Below, one piece after another: positions 1 to 8,481 of a DNA stretch of 56,296 nt. Source of the stretch: Actinomycetota bacterium (GTDB lineage: Bacteria > Actinomycetota > Rubrobacteria > Rubrobacterales > Rubrobacteraceae); the NCBI GenBank assembly GCA_902810695.1, contig CADDYV010000018.1, positions 1 through 56,296 of the forward strand, written 5' to 3'. Each line of letters begins with the position of its first letter. The first letter of the stretch is position 1. The translations under genes and the position numbers were made by a program. The notes below the pieces were generated by a model. It was given only the letters and a program-made list of their open reading frames with translations. It was not told the origin of the DNA and did no database searches.

Positions 1-931
1 ACTTATCCATCATGGTGGACTCTCCTGAGTAGAGGGCTCTCATTCTCTTGAGTTCTGGGTGAGTTAGGTAATTGCTTGGTCCGTACTGGGGGGCTATGGG
101 TTCTGGTCCGTGGTAGGAGTCGTCGTAGTAGTTAGAGTAGTGTTTGGGCGGGTCCCAGGGCTCATGGACGTCATAGGAGTCAACCACCAGGAAGAAAGGC
201 TGCTGCTCGCGCAGTGCTTCCAGTAACGTCGAGCCGTGGGTAAAGACCTGAGGGGAGAACCAGTCTGCCTCGGACTTCCGGCCAGCTATGTTGGCGGCGT
301 ACTGCTGGATCCGGTCCTTCACCATGTAGGGATCTCCCTTGAGGAGATACTTGCTCATCGTTTTCTGGGAGACCATCCAATGCGGCTTGTAGAAGTCGCG
401 CTCCTGGCCCCGGATCCACTGGAACACGTCAAAGCCCCGGTGGAAATCGTAGAAAGGCTTGAAGAAATGGTCAACGTCGCTCGTGATCACGTTTGTAATG
501 CCCGCGCTCTGGAGATGCTCCGCGAGTGTGGTCTGATCCTGGGGAATGGGTTCCCAGCCGTAAGGCATGTTGCTTTCGCCCGGCACTGGTTGCCAGTTCC
601 TGAAAGGCCAGGTTCTTATACCCGTGTGGATCGCTCGCCGGGCGCAAATGGTGGGAAGCGACTCGGGATAAGGCTGGGTAAAACGCAGGCTCTCCTTCGA
701 TAAAGCGTCGAGTGTAGGGGTCTTCATCCAGTTGTTGCCATAAGCTCCCACGTGATCCCGCCTCAAGGTGTCTATGATCACCAGGATCACGTTCATCCTC
801 GATCCCCCCTCGGGGAGATAGTTTTTGTACCTGGCACCTTCGGCTACTGAGGAGCCGAGCAAAGCAGCCGCCGCCGTGCCTGCCCCAGCCACCTTCAGGA
901 AGTCTTTGCGCGTTATGGTTCTCTGGGTCAT
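1..931 (-). CDS. Exported sulfatase/phosphodiesterase-fold protein, 3' part cut by window edge
   Basis: The visible 310 codons match the alkaline-phosphatase-like sulfatase fold (Pfam Sulfatase). The ATG at 931 follows an AGGAG motif. Residues 8-13 (RKDFLK) plus an Ala-rich stretch look like a Tat-type signal with RK in place of RR, so export is likely. The metal-binding strand VIIDTLRRDHVGAYG (about residues 51-65) is typical of the family. In the nucleophile motif, LPTICARRAIHTG, aligning on the conserved Arg and Thr-Gly puts Thr94 where true sulfatases carry the Cys or Ser that becomes formylglycine; Cys96 is two positions off. Thr is the nucleophile in LtaS-like relatives and phosphate-transfer members, so sulfatase activity should not be assumed. 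The gene is divergent from the polytopic membrane gene at 1220 and continues leftward out of view. The family call is firm; the substrate is unknown. Confidence 0.85.
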   Translation of the reverse strand, partial: MTQRTITRKDFLKVAGAGTAAAALLGSSVAEGARYKNYLPEGGSRMNVILVIIDTLRRDHVGAYGNNWMKTPTLDALSKESLRFTQPYPESLPTICARRAIHTGIRTWPFRNWQPVPGESNMPYGWEPIPQDQTTLAEHLQSAGITNVITSDVDHFFKPFYDFHRGFDVFQWIRGQERDFYKPHWMVSQKTMSKYLLKGDPYMVKDRIQQYAANIAGRKSEADWFSPQVFTHGSTLLEALREQQPFFLVVDSYDVHEPWDPPKHYSNYYDDSYHGPEPIAPQYGPSNYLTHPELKRMRALYSGESTMMDK

Positions 932-1078
932 TTTTTCTCCTCACGGAACTTCTCGTATCTCCGCATAACTGTCTACCTCAGCCCTCGCGCGTTGTAACCG
1001 TAGCAGATCGGATACGAAAAGCCAGCCTCTTTCTTGCCTCACACCCGACAAAGCTTATACGCTTACAGGCTGGAGTGT

Positions 1079-1229
1079 GAGAATTCTCTCCGGGAAATGA
1101 GAACCCTTTCTCACCCTCTGTGAAAGCCAGAGGCGAGGCCGAAACCAGTAGCTGCCCTGAAACGTAACTTACCGAGGGCGACGTCTTGGTGCCACAAACC
1201 TATAACGCGGGAGTGAGAATTGCTTTCTC
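1079..1229. promoter_or_regulatory. Three GAGAA/TTCTC dyads in a divergent intergenic region
   Basis: The 288-base gap between the divergent genes starting at 931 and 1220 holds three inverted repeats with the same half-site: GAGAATTCTC at 1079-1088, TGAGAACCCTTTCTCA at 1098-1113, and GAGAATTGCTTTCTC at 1215-1229. The last overlaps the TTG start of the plus-strand gene. Their spacers differ (0, 4-6 and 5 bases), which argues for caution. They could be operators for an unseen regulator. No other feature was recognised in this gap. Confidence 0.35.
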
Positions 1230-3373
1230 GGAATAAGAAGCCGGGCAATTTCGGGGCTAGATATCTGAAGACCCCTGGATCCAGCTCCCGCATCCGCTCC
1301 TTCGAAACCTGGCTGTTGCTGTTTAATCTGATGGCGCTGATGGTGCTCGTGCCTTTGAGGAACGTCTTTGTCGAGCACCCCTTGCTCTCTTTTGCGGCTT
1401 CCCTGGTTTTGTTTTTTACGCCCGGGGCGTTGCTGTCGCATCGGTTGTTGAGAGAATACTTTCCCGGCGCGGCCCTGATACCCGTGGCTCTAGCCATCAG
1501 CGTGGGCATCTTCGGGCTCCTGGGCATCCCCGCGCTCATCCTGCACCTGAACCTTGGGGATTACCTCTGGGGAGCCGGAGCCATCCTGCTCGGAGCCCTG
1601 GTTGCAGCGGCGGCAAGGTTGCTGCGTCCGGAGTCTGAAAAGGAAGGCGGATATCATCCCGCCCCAGATACATCCGCACGGTGGTTGTGGGGCCCATTTC
1701 TGGCGATGTCTTCGACTCTGGCGTTCATCACCCGGATAAAGGTTCCGGTCGTGGACGGCGATACGTGGGATTACCTGGCATGGATACGCGAGTTTTTGAA
1801 CACAAACAGGCTGGCTCTCTACGACCCGTACTTCGGGATCAGGATCTCCGGGATCTCGCGGGTGAAGATCAACGGCTGGATCCTGGAGCAGGCCGCGCTC
1901 TCGAAAATCTCCGGGATAGACCCCATAACCCTGGTGCTGAAGTACCTGGCTCCCACTCTTGTTATCGTGGCTCTTCTGGCGTTCTATGCTCTTGCCCGCG
2001 TACTCTTGAAAAGCGAAGCGGCGGCGCTTCTGGCAGGCTCGCTCTACGCGCTGTTTCTTCTGGTTCACCTCAGCCCCTCGGTGTTTACTTTCGGGGGAGA
2101 GTTCGTAGGGCGCATCGTGCAAGACAAGTTCCTGGCCCGCTATCTTTTCCTGCCAGTAGCACTCTGTTCAAGCGTCGCCTTCCTGCAAGGCAGGAAGTTC
2201 AGGTATCTGGCGCTCCTCACGTTCCTCTGCTGGGCGGTGGTGGCGGTACACCCGATCGGGCTGGCGGTGATCGGGCTCTCCACCGCCGGATTCGGAGCCA
2301 TCCACGTGGTCCTCAACCGGCGAAACAGAGAAGCCTGGGCCGGGGTGTCGAGCCTCGCGGTTGCGCTCCTCAGCATCCTTGTCGTTCCCGTATTGTATTT
2401 CGCGGCAACCGGGAAACCTCCAACCGCATCGCTCTATCACGCCGACATAGGCGGTACGAACCCGCAGGTGCTCGCCAACATGGTCTTCGTGCGCCCCAAC
2501 TGGAAGCACGCCTTCGTCCTGGGGCACGGTCTCTACATCATGAGCCCCTCGCTCCTGCTGACTCCCGTAATCGCCGCCGCCTACCTGGTGGGAGCACCGT
2601 TTCTGGCCTGGCGCCTGAAGCGCAGCCTGGCGGCCCAACTCCTCCTGGGGATGCTGCTCGCGGCGACCGTAATCTGCTACGTGCCGCCCATCGCCACGTT
2701 CGTAGGCAACGATCTGGTCGCGCCGGGTGAACTCTACCGACTCGCCTGGCCCATACCGCTGGCGGCGCTGCTGACCATCGGCTGGATAATCTGGGAAGGG
2801 GTAGGCTACACAAGACACAAACTCGAAGCGCACCGGGCTCCGCCGCAATTTACGAAACTGCTACCGCTGATGCTGGTGGTCGCGTTGATGGCTGCGGGGG
2901 CACCTTCTTTCCTGGCAGGAGTCAGGAGCATATATGAGCTGGAGAGGCCGCCTCTAAACACCACCTTCTACTTCGATCCCGCATTCAGGTGGATGCAGCA
3001 CAACATCAAGAAGCCCGGCGTGGTGATGGCCCCCGATGCGGAGAACCTCTGCATCCCGGCGTACTCCGCAAATCTGAACGTGGTGAGCTTTAGAGGCTCC
3101 CCCCTCTTGGGCAACCTCCATGCCCTGGAACGGTTCGCAGGCCACAAGATCAAAGTTCCCCCGCGAGATCTGGCGGTACGGGAGTTCTACTCGGGACCGT
3201 CCATGAGCAGGGCGTTCGAGATCCTGCGCCGCTACAAGGTAAATTACGTGATGGTCTTCTCGCATACGCCTCTGAGCAGGCAACTGGAGCACCTGCCCGC
3301 TTTTCGGCAATTGAAGGTTCCCAGCCACAGGTACAGCCTGTTTGCGGTAAACCGCTCGAAGCTGGGAGCGTAG
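1220..3373 (+). CDS. Large polytopic membrane protein, GT-C/DUF6077-like
   Basis: This 717-residue protein has many hydrophobic segments (roughly residues 30-75, 85-135, 155-175, 240-370 and 380-580) and a soluble C-terminal part of about 150 residues. The layout, with a short Asp-containing loop (VPVVDGDTWDYLAW) after the early helices, resembles GT-C type glycosyltransferases and the DUF6077 membrane family, but no catalytic motif settles this. The start is TTG at 1220, with GGGAG about 6 bases upstream. The divergent sulfatase-fold gene suggests a cell-envelope role, perhaps handling a lipid-linked sugar or polymer; this is inference. It ends 124 bases before the convergent amidase gene, a gap with no clear terminator. 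Confidence 0.7.
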   Translation: MLSRNKKPGNFGARYLKTPGSSSRIRSFETWLLLFNLMALMVLVPLRNVFVEHPLLSFAASLVLFFTPGALLSHRLLREYFPGAALIPVALAISVGIFGLLGIPALILHLNLGDYLWGAGAILLGALVAAAARLLRPESEKEGGYHPAPDTSARWLWGPFLAMSSTLAFITRIKVPVVDGDTWDYLAWIREFLNTNRLALYDPYFGIRISGISRVKINGWILEQAALSKISGIDPITLVLKYLAPTLVIVALLAFYALARVLLKSEAAALLAGSLYALFLLVHLSPSVFTFGGEFVGRIVQDKFLARYLFLPVALCSSVAFLQGRKFRYLALLTFLCWAVVAVHPIGLAVIGLSTAGFGAIHVVLNRRNREAWAGVSSLAVALLSILVVPVLYFAATGKPPTASLYHADIGGTNPQVLANMVFVRPNWKHAFVLGHGLYIMSPSLLLTPVIAAAYLVGAPFLAWRLKRSLAAQLLLGMLLAATVICYVPPIATFVGNDLVAPGELYRLAWPIPLAALLTIGWIIWEGVGYTRHKLEAHRAPPQFTKLLPLMLVVALMAAGAPSFLAGVRSIYELERPPLNTTFYFDPAFRWMQHNIKKPGVVMAPDAENLCIPAYSANLNVVSFRGSPLLGNLHALERFAGHKIKVPPRDLAVREFYSGPSMSRAFEILRRYKVNYVMVFSHTPLSRQLEHLPAFRQLKVPSHRYSLFAVNRSKLGA

Positions 3374-3497
3374 AGACATCCAGACACCGGGATGCGCTCG
3401 ACTCCCGTAGCGAGCGACGAGAAAAGATCTGTACCGCCGGGGTTCAGGATCTGCCTGGCCGAACTCGTCCCTACTCTCGTTGTAATTCTTGAAGTAT

Positions 3498-5066
3498 CTA
3501 GTGCTCGACCTTCACGGCGTCGGCTATCACGTAGCCGCCGGTCCTCGTCCAGCGCGAGATAAGCACGTAGTCCCTGTCACCCGCCGCCAGGTGGAAGGTG
3601 CCGATATAATTCCACCTGCCGCCGTTTTTGCGCTGGTTCACCCGTATCCACTTCAGGCCCGAGGTGGTTCTGACCCCGATGGGGGTGGAGTAGTTGTACC
3701 CGGCGTTGGCCGGCCAGTGGGCGTAGACGCGGTAGTTGCCGGTATGCGGGATCTTTATCCTGTAGCGTGCGGGATCGTCTACCGACTTGGGATCGGCGAA
3801 GCGGTAGCCGGGGCCGTAACGCTGGTCGTTCCAGTGACTGTGTCCCCAGTGCTTCGAGGCCTGGAACCGGGAAGAGGTATTGTCCACTATCTGCACGTAA
3901 GAAGGCTTGCGACGCGTGCTGCCAGCGTACTCCCGTATATAGGAGATGTATTTGCTCCAGTTCCAGTAGGGACCGGGGTCCTTGTGATGGTCTACGCCGC
4001 CGTATTCGCCGGGGTGGTTGGGGTCCGGGACCTCGTTGTGCCCAATGATGTGATTGCGGTCTATGGGTATGTGGTATTTGTTGCAGAGGTAGGCGGAAAG
4101 TCGCGCCGAGGAACGGTACATCGCGTCGGTGAACCAGGAGGAGTCGTTGATGTAGCCCTCGTGCTCTATTCCGACGCTGTGCTGGTTGTAATTCCAGTTG
4201 CCCGCGTGCCAGGCGATGTTGTGCTCCCTCACCGACTGGCCTATGAACCCGTCCTTAGAGCGAACAACGTAGTGCGCCGAGGCCTGGGCGTTGGGGTTCT
4301 GGAACCAGTTTATGGCGCTCCCCCACGAACTCTGGGTTACGTGGATGACTATCTTGTTTATCTTGAGGTCATGGGGCCTGTTGGCGGGCGTGTAGTTGTT
4401 GCCGTTGGTCCCATACCAGGCGGCGCGGCTGTAGTCGGCGCTACTGCTCTGCGGCGAATAGGTCGTTCGGGGGCTTACTTGAGACTGGGGAGCGAGCCTG
4501 ACGTTCTGTCCGGAGACCTTCGCCGAAGCGCCGCTCCTCAGAGCCTCGAAGACCTGCTCCGCGTACAGGTCGCCCGCTCCGTATTTCCTCACGGCGGCGT
4601 ACCAGCCGTTTATACCGGATGGCTTTCTTTCGCCTGCCATCTTCGCCAGAACAGCCGCCGCTCCCAGGATATTTGAGGCCCGGTCGGTCTTGAGCTTTCT
4701 GGCCGGAATGCCGGTAAGTTTGGCCGCCTCACCCAGGGTGTTCTGCGAAGGGTTGCGAGTGAGCTCCATGACGCCAAACGTTCCCCTGGCCTCGGGGTTG
4801 CCCTTCTCATACGGGCTGGGTGGAGGCGTCTGCCAGCGGGAGTTCACGTATCCTATCGCCAGGAGCAGTTCCTCCGGCACGCCATACTTTCTGGCCGCCG
4901 CTCCGACCTGCGCTTCGAGTCTGGAATCTGGAGATACTGTTCCGGCCAGAGCCTCTCGGGGGAAAGCGTAGGGCAGCGCCACGCCCACCAGACCAAGACC
5001 ACCTAGCTTCAGGAATCGCCGCCGATCTATATCTTCCGGCGACAACGCAGAATACGCAGAACGCAT
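3498..5066 (-). CDS. Tat-exported N-acetylmuramoyl-L-alanine amidase with golvesin-like C-terminus
   Basis: The protein cleaves the amide between muramic acid and the stem peptide of peptidoglycan. Residues 15-20 (RRRFLK) and the following hydrophobic run form a clear Tat signal, with likely cleavage after ALA near residue 41. Residues about 50-180 look like a lysozyme/transglycosylase-type helper region. Residues about 225-370 are an Amidase_2 (PGRP-type) zinc domain: IVIHVTQSSWG carries the first His, VGIEHEGY the Glu, and the segment GHNEVPDPNHPGEYGG followed by VDHHKDPGPYWNW the distal His and Asp. The last 110 residues, ending GGYVIADAVKVEH, match the golvesin/Xly carbohydrate-binding-like domain. 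AGGAGGGGGG lies right before the ATG. A role in wall turnover or lysis of neighbours is inferred. Confidence 0.9.
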   Translation of the reverse strand: MRSAYSALSPEDIDRRRFLKLGGLGLVGVALPYAFPREALAGTVSPDSRLEAQVGAAARKYGVPEELLLAIGYVNSRWQTPPPSPYEKGNPEARGTFGVMELTRNPSQNTLGEAAKLTGIPARKLKTDRASNILGAAAVLAKMAGERKPSGINGWYAAVRKYGAGDLYAEQVFEALRSGASAKVSGQNVRLAPQSQVSPRTTYSPQSSSADYSRAAWYGTNGNNYTPANRPHDLKINKIVIHVTQSSWGSAINWFQNPNAQASAHYVVRSKDGFIGQSVREHNIAWHAGNWNYNQHSVGIEHEGYINDSSWFTDAMYRSSARLSAYLCNKYHIPIDRNHIIGHNEVPDPNHPGEYGGVDHHKDPGPYWNWSKYISYIREYAGSTRRKPSYVQIVDNTSSRFQASKHWGHSHWNDQRYGPGYRFADPKSVDDPARYRIKIPHTGNYRVYAHWPANAGYNYSTPIGVRTTSGLKWIRVNQRKNGGRWNYIGTFHLAAGDRDYVLISRWTRTGGYVIADAVKVEH

Positions 5067-5207
5067 TCCCCCCTCCTTATTTTGTTGTGGGCACCCTGCG
5101 GATGCCGGTTTTTGAAGCTATTCTAGTCCGGTTATCGGTATGTAATCAATAAAACTTAAGCGGTATTATCTAAAGTTACCAAAATTTCGCCCCAAATACC
5201 CCGGAGA

Positions 5208-5915
5208 TTACGCGGGGCCTGCAGCAGAATCAGGTTCGTCGGCATCCAGGTCTTCTTTCAGGCAGGCGAGTAGCAGTTTTCCGGTATCTTCGACATGCCT
5301 GCGTAGCAGATCCAGCGCGGAATCGAGGTCTCTGCGGCGGCACATGTCGAGAAGCTGGTAGTGCTCGCGCTGCGGCTTCTCGTAGTCGGAGAGGGCGAGG
5401 TGCACGCGGATGTAGCGTTCGAAAGCGGTATGCTGAGCTTTGATCAGGTCCATCAGTCGCGGCCTCTGCGCGGGGGCGAACAATGTGGCATGAAATCTCC
5501 AGTTCAACTCGCCCCAGCGGGAGATCAGATCCTCTTCGCGGTCGATCTGGAGCAGGATATCCTCCGCCCGCTCCAGATCCTCCTCTTCCAGGAAAGGAAA
5601 CGCCTTGCGGAAGGCCATCGTCTCCAGGACGGCCCGGATCTCGGTGATCTCCTCGACCTCTTTGCGAGAGAGCTTCGAGACGACGGCTCCGCGGTGCGGG
5701 TAGAAGGAGACCAGCCCCTCGCCCTCCAGTTGCCGCAACGCCTCGCGGACCGGGATCTTGCTGACCCCGAATCGCCGGGCGATCTCCTCCTGCCTCAAGG
5801 GTTGCCCGCCCGCGAGCGTGCCGCTCAGGATCGCATCCCGGAGCCCGCCCGCTACCATGTCCTGGGCCGTCCGGTATCTCCCTGATGCTCTGGCAAAAGC
5901 CTCGTCCAGCCCCAT
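5208..5915 (-). CDS. GntR/FadR-subfamily regulator of the proline operon
   Basis: Residues about 20-85 form a winged helix with the GntR signature (LRQEEIARRFGVSKIPVREA), and the all-alpha C-terminal region is an FCD-type ligand domain of the FadR subfamily. The gene starts 6 bases after the P5C dehydrogenase stop codon and is the last gene of a four-gene run (permease, proline dehydrogenase, P5C dehydrogenase, regulator). It therefore most likely controls that operon in response to proline or a derivative; this is inferred from position. A 15-base palindrome at 9997-10011 in front of the operon is a plausible operator. The GGAGG lies almost against the ATG. Confidence 0.88.
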   Translation of the reverse strand: MGLDEAFARASGRYRTAQDMVAGGLRDAILSGTLAGGQPLRQEEIARRFGVSKIPVREALRQLEGEGLVSFYPHRGAVVSKLSRKEVEEITEIRAVLETMAFRKAFPFLEEEDLERAEDILLQIDREEDLISRWGELNWRFHATLFAPAQRPRLMDLIKAQHTAFERYIRVHLALSDYEKPQREHYQLLDMCRRRDLDSALDLLRRHVEDTGKLLLACLKEDLDADEPDSAAGPA

Positions 5916-5921
5916 CCTCCG

Positions 5922-7475
5922 CTAGAATCTCTCGACGACCGTCTTGGCCACCATGTGCAGCGGCAGGTAGTCCGGCCCGCCGGCCTTCGAGTCGGTGCCG
6001 GAGAGCCCGAAGCCCCCGAAGGGCTGCACGCCGACCAGAGCCCCCGTGATGTGACGGTTGAAGTAGACGTTTCCGGCCCGCAGCTCGCGGCGGGCAAGCT
6101 CCAGGTGATCCCGATCCTTCGAGTAGACGCCTCCGGTGAGGCCGTAGGGGGAGTCGTTTGCGATACGCAGGGCGTCGGAGAAATCGCGGGCCTTTATAAC
6201 CGAGAGGACGGGGCCAAAGATCTCCTCCTGCGCTATCCTGGCTTTCGGGTCCACATCGCCGAAAACGGTCGGGGATATGAAGTAGCCGCCGTCCGGGTCT
6301 CCGGGGTCTTCGCCCGCGAGCCGCTCGGCTTCGTCCTTTCCTATTTCCACATAACTTGAGACCTTCTCGAACTGCGGCTCGCTTATGAGCGGTCCCACGA
6401 TGACGTCTGGACTCTCTGGAGGGCCGAGCCTGAGCGTGCGTACCTTCTCAACCACCTTCCCCAGAACCTCATCGTAGACGTCGGCGTGGAGGATGGCGCG
6501 GCTCGCGGCGCTGCACTTCTGTCCCGAGTAGCCGTAGGCGCTCCTTACGATGTCGTTCGCGGCGGCTTCGAGGTCTGCGGAGTCGTCTATGATCATGGCA
6601 TCCTTGCCGCCCATCTCCGCTATTACCCGTTTGATCCAGGGCTGCCCGTTCGGCTTGGCCGCAAGCTCGTTGATCCGCAAGCCCGTCTTCATTGAGCCGG
6701 TGAACGAGATGAAGCGGGTGCGCGGGTCCTTCACCAGGTAGTCCCCGATCTCGGAGCCGTACCCCGGACAGAAGTTGAGGACGCCCGCCGGGAGCCCTGC
6801 CTCGTCGAAGATCTCCGCGACCTTTGCCCCGATGACCGAGGTGAACTCCGAGGGCTTCATGACGATGGTGTTGCCGGTTACGATGGCCGCGCTCGACATC
6901 CCGGTGAGAATGGCGGTCGGGAAGTTCCACGGTGCGATGATGACGCCGACGCCCATCGGCTGGTAGAAGTAGCGGCTCTCCTCGCCGGGGACGGAGTAGA
7001 TCTCCACGCCGTCCTTGAGCCTGAGCATCTCGCGGGCGTAGTATTCGAGGAAGTCTATGGCCTCGGCTACCTGCGCGTCGGCCTCGGCCCAGGGCTTGCC
7101 CCCATCGTAGACCTCCCAGGAGATCATCTCCAGCTTCCTGCGGCGCATGATTCCCGATGCCCGCAAGAGAATACGTGCCCTTGATTCCGGCTCCGTCCGG
7201 CTCCAGGACTCGAAAGCGCGCGTTGCGGCATCGAGCGCCATGCCGGCTTCGCGCTCGGTTGCCCGACCCACACGCCCCACGACCTGCGAGGGCTTCGCGG
7301 GGTTGACCGAGGGGATATCACCCTCCGTCTCCACCGGCTTGCCGCCGATAACGAGCGGGTAGCTCTTCCCCAGCTCTCCCCCGATCTTCTCCAGAGTAGC
7401 GCGCAGAGCGCTCTGGTTGGACTCGTCACTCCAGTCCAGATAAGGCTCGTTCTTGTACGGCAGAAGTCCCATCAT
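5922..7475 (-). CDS. rocA: L-glutamate gamma-semialdehyde (P5C) dehydrogenase
   Basis: The enzyme oxidises glutamate-5-semialdehyde, in equilibrium with pyrroline-5-carboxylate, to glutamate with NAD+. The 517 residues match the RocA/PruA type of aldehyde dehydrogenase. Visible motifs are APWNFPTAI and FTGSMKTGLRI of the nucleotide-binding fold, EMGGKDAMI with the general-base Glu, and GYSGQKCSAASR with the catalytic Cys; the C-terminal GGFGLSGTDSKAGGPDYL is typical of P5C dehydrogenases. It begins 13 bases after the proline dehydrogenase stop, with GGAGGATG overlapping the start, so the two are co-transcribed and catalyse consecutive steps. Confidence is high because both family and context agree. 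Confidence 0.96.
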   Translation of the reverse strand: MMGLLPYKNEPYLDWSDESNQSALRATLEKIGGELGKSYPLVIGGKPVETEGDIPSVNPAKPSQVVGRVGRATEREAGMALDAATRAFESWSRTEPESRARILLRASGIMRRRKLEMISWEVYDGGKPWAEADAQVAEAIDFLEYYAREMLRLKDGVEIYSVPGEESRYFYQPMGVGVIIAPWNFPTAILTGMSSAAIVTGNTIVMKPSEFTSVIGAKVAEIFDEAGLPAGVLNFCPGYGSEIGDYLVKDPRTRFISFTGSMKTGLRINELAAKPNGQPWIKRVIAEMGGKDAMIIDDSADLEAAANDIVRSAYGYSGQKCSAASRAILHADVYDEVLGKVVEKVRTLRLGPPESPDVIVGPLISEPQFEKVSSYVEIGKDEAERLAGEDPGDPDGGYFISPTVFGDVDPKARIAQEEIFGPVLSVIKARDFSDALRIANDSPYGLTGGVYSKDRDHLELARRELRAGNVYFNRHITGALVGVQPFGGFGLSGTDSKAGGPDYLPLHMVAKTVVERF

Positions 7476-7488
7476 CCTCCTCCTGCTT

Positions 7489-8406
7489 CTATCGTTTGGT
7501 AGCTCCCGTCATGCTCCTGATAACGTCCTCCGTCACGTAACGGGCTATCCTGGGGTTCTCTTTCAGACGGCGGGTGGAGTACTCGTACCATTGCTTCCCG
7601 AACGGCACGTATACCCTCACTTTGTGCCCCGATCTGACGAGTATCCTCCTGAGCTGCTCGTCCACCCCGAGGAGCATCTGGAACTCGTAGCGATCTTTCG
7701 GTACGTCTAGCTGGTGGATCAGGCGCAGCGCGTGCCAGATCAGGAACTCGTCGTGGGTCGCCACCCCGACGTAGCAGCCGCCCTTCAACAACTCTTCCAG
7801 AAGCAAAATATAGTTCTGGCGGACGGTATCGAAGTCCTTGTAGGCGACCTCGCGGGGCTCGTCGTAGATGCCCTTGCACAGCCGCACCGAGACACCGGCT
7901 TCTACCAGCCGGGTAACGTCTTCGAGGCTGCGCCGCATGTACGCCTGGATAACGGTCCCCACGTTCTCGTAGCGCCCGTGCATATCGAGCACGAGCTGGA
8001 TCGTGTCCGAAGTGTAGGGAGAGTTCTCCATATCCACCCGGACAAACCGCCTTCTTTCGGCGGCGTAGGCGATGATCTCCTCCAGGTTCGCCCGGCACAG
8101 CTCCTCATCCAGACCGAGCCCCAGCGCGGTCAGCTTGACCGAGATGCCGCTTTTGAGATTATTCTCGTCCAGGGCATTCACGACCTCCTTGTACTCCCGG
8201 AGTGTCTCTGCGGCCTGGGCCTTATCCTTCGTGCTCTCGCCTAGCACGTCCACCGTCGCGACGCACCCTTCGCGGTGCAGGTCCTGGATCACAGCCACGG
8301 CGCTTTCGAGTCGCACCCCCGCTATGTAGCGGCTGGAGACCCTGCGGACTACGGGGCGAGGGATAAGCGGTACGGAGTTCGCTATTGCCTTGTCCAGAAT
8401 TCCCAC
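7489..8406 (-). CDS. Proline dehydrogenase, monofunctional
   Basis: This FAD enzyme oxidises L-proline to pyrroline-5-carboxylate and passes electrons to the respiratory chain. At 305 residues it has the length of monofunctional PutB/PRODH proteins, a TIM barrel. Recognisable parts are SGISVKLTALGLGLDEELC, VRVDMENSPYTSDTIQLVL and VRLCKGIYDEPREVA, and the C-terminal KQWYEYSTRRLKENPRIA contains the paired Arg residues that bind the proline carboxylate. The start is GTG at 8406 with only a weak GAG upstream, 75 bases after the permease stop. It sits between transporter and P5C dehydrogenase, giving a complete proline-to-glutamate route. Confidence 0.96.
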   Translation of the reverse strand: MGILDKAIANSVPLIPRPVVRRVSSRYIAGVRLESAVAVIQDLHREGCVATVDVLGESTKDKAQAAETLREYKEVVNALDENNLKSGISVKLTALGLGLDEELCRANLEEIIAYAAERRRFVRVDMENSPYTSDTIQLVLDMHGRYENVGTVIQAYMRRSLEDVTRLVEAGVSVRLCKGIYDEPREVAYKDFDTVRQNYILLLEELLKGGCYVGVATHDEFLIWHALRLIHQLDVPKDRYEFQMLLGVDEQLRRILVRSGHKVRVYVPFGKQWYEYSTRRLKENPRIARYVTEDVIRSMTGATKR

Positions 8407-8481
8407 GAGCTAAACTCCAGACTCTATGGTGTTCCCTCTCCCACCGATTTTACTCCCGAATGCCTCCTCTAAAGGCCGCAC

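Noticed and set aside
3489-4676. A 395-codon open frame on the plus strand
   Set aside because: It is antisense to the amidase gene, has no recognisable domain, and a Val/Arg-rich composition typical of the opposite strand of a GC-rich gene.
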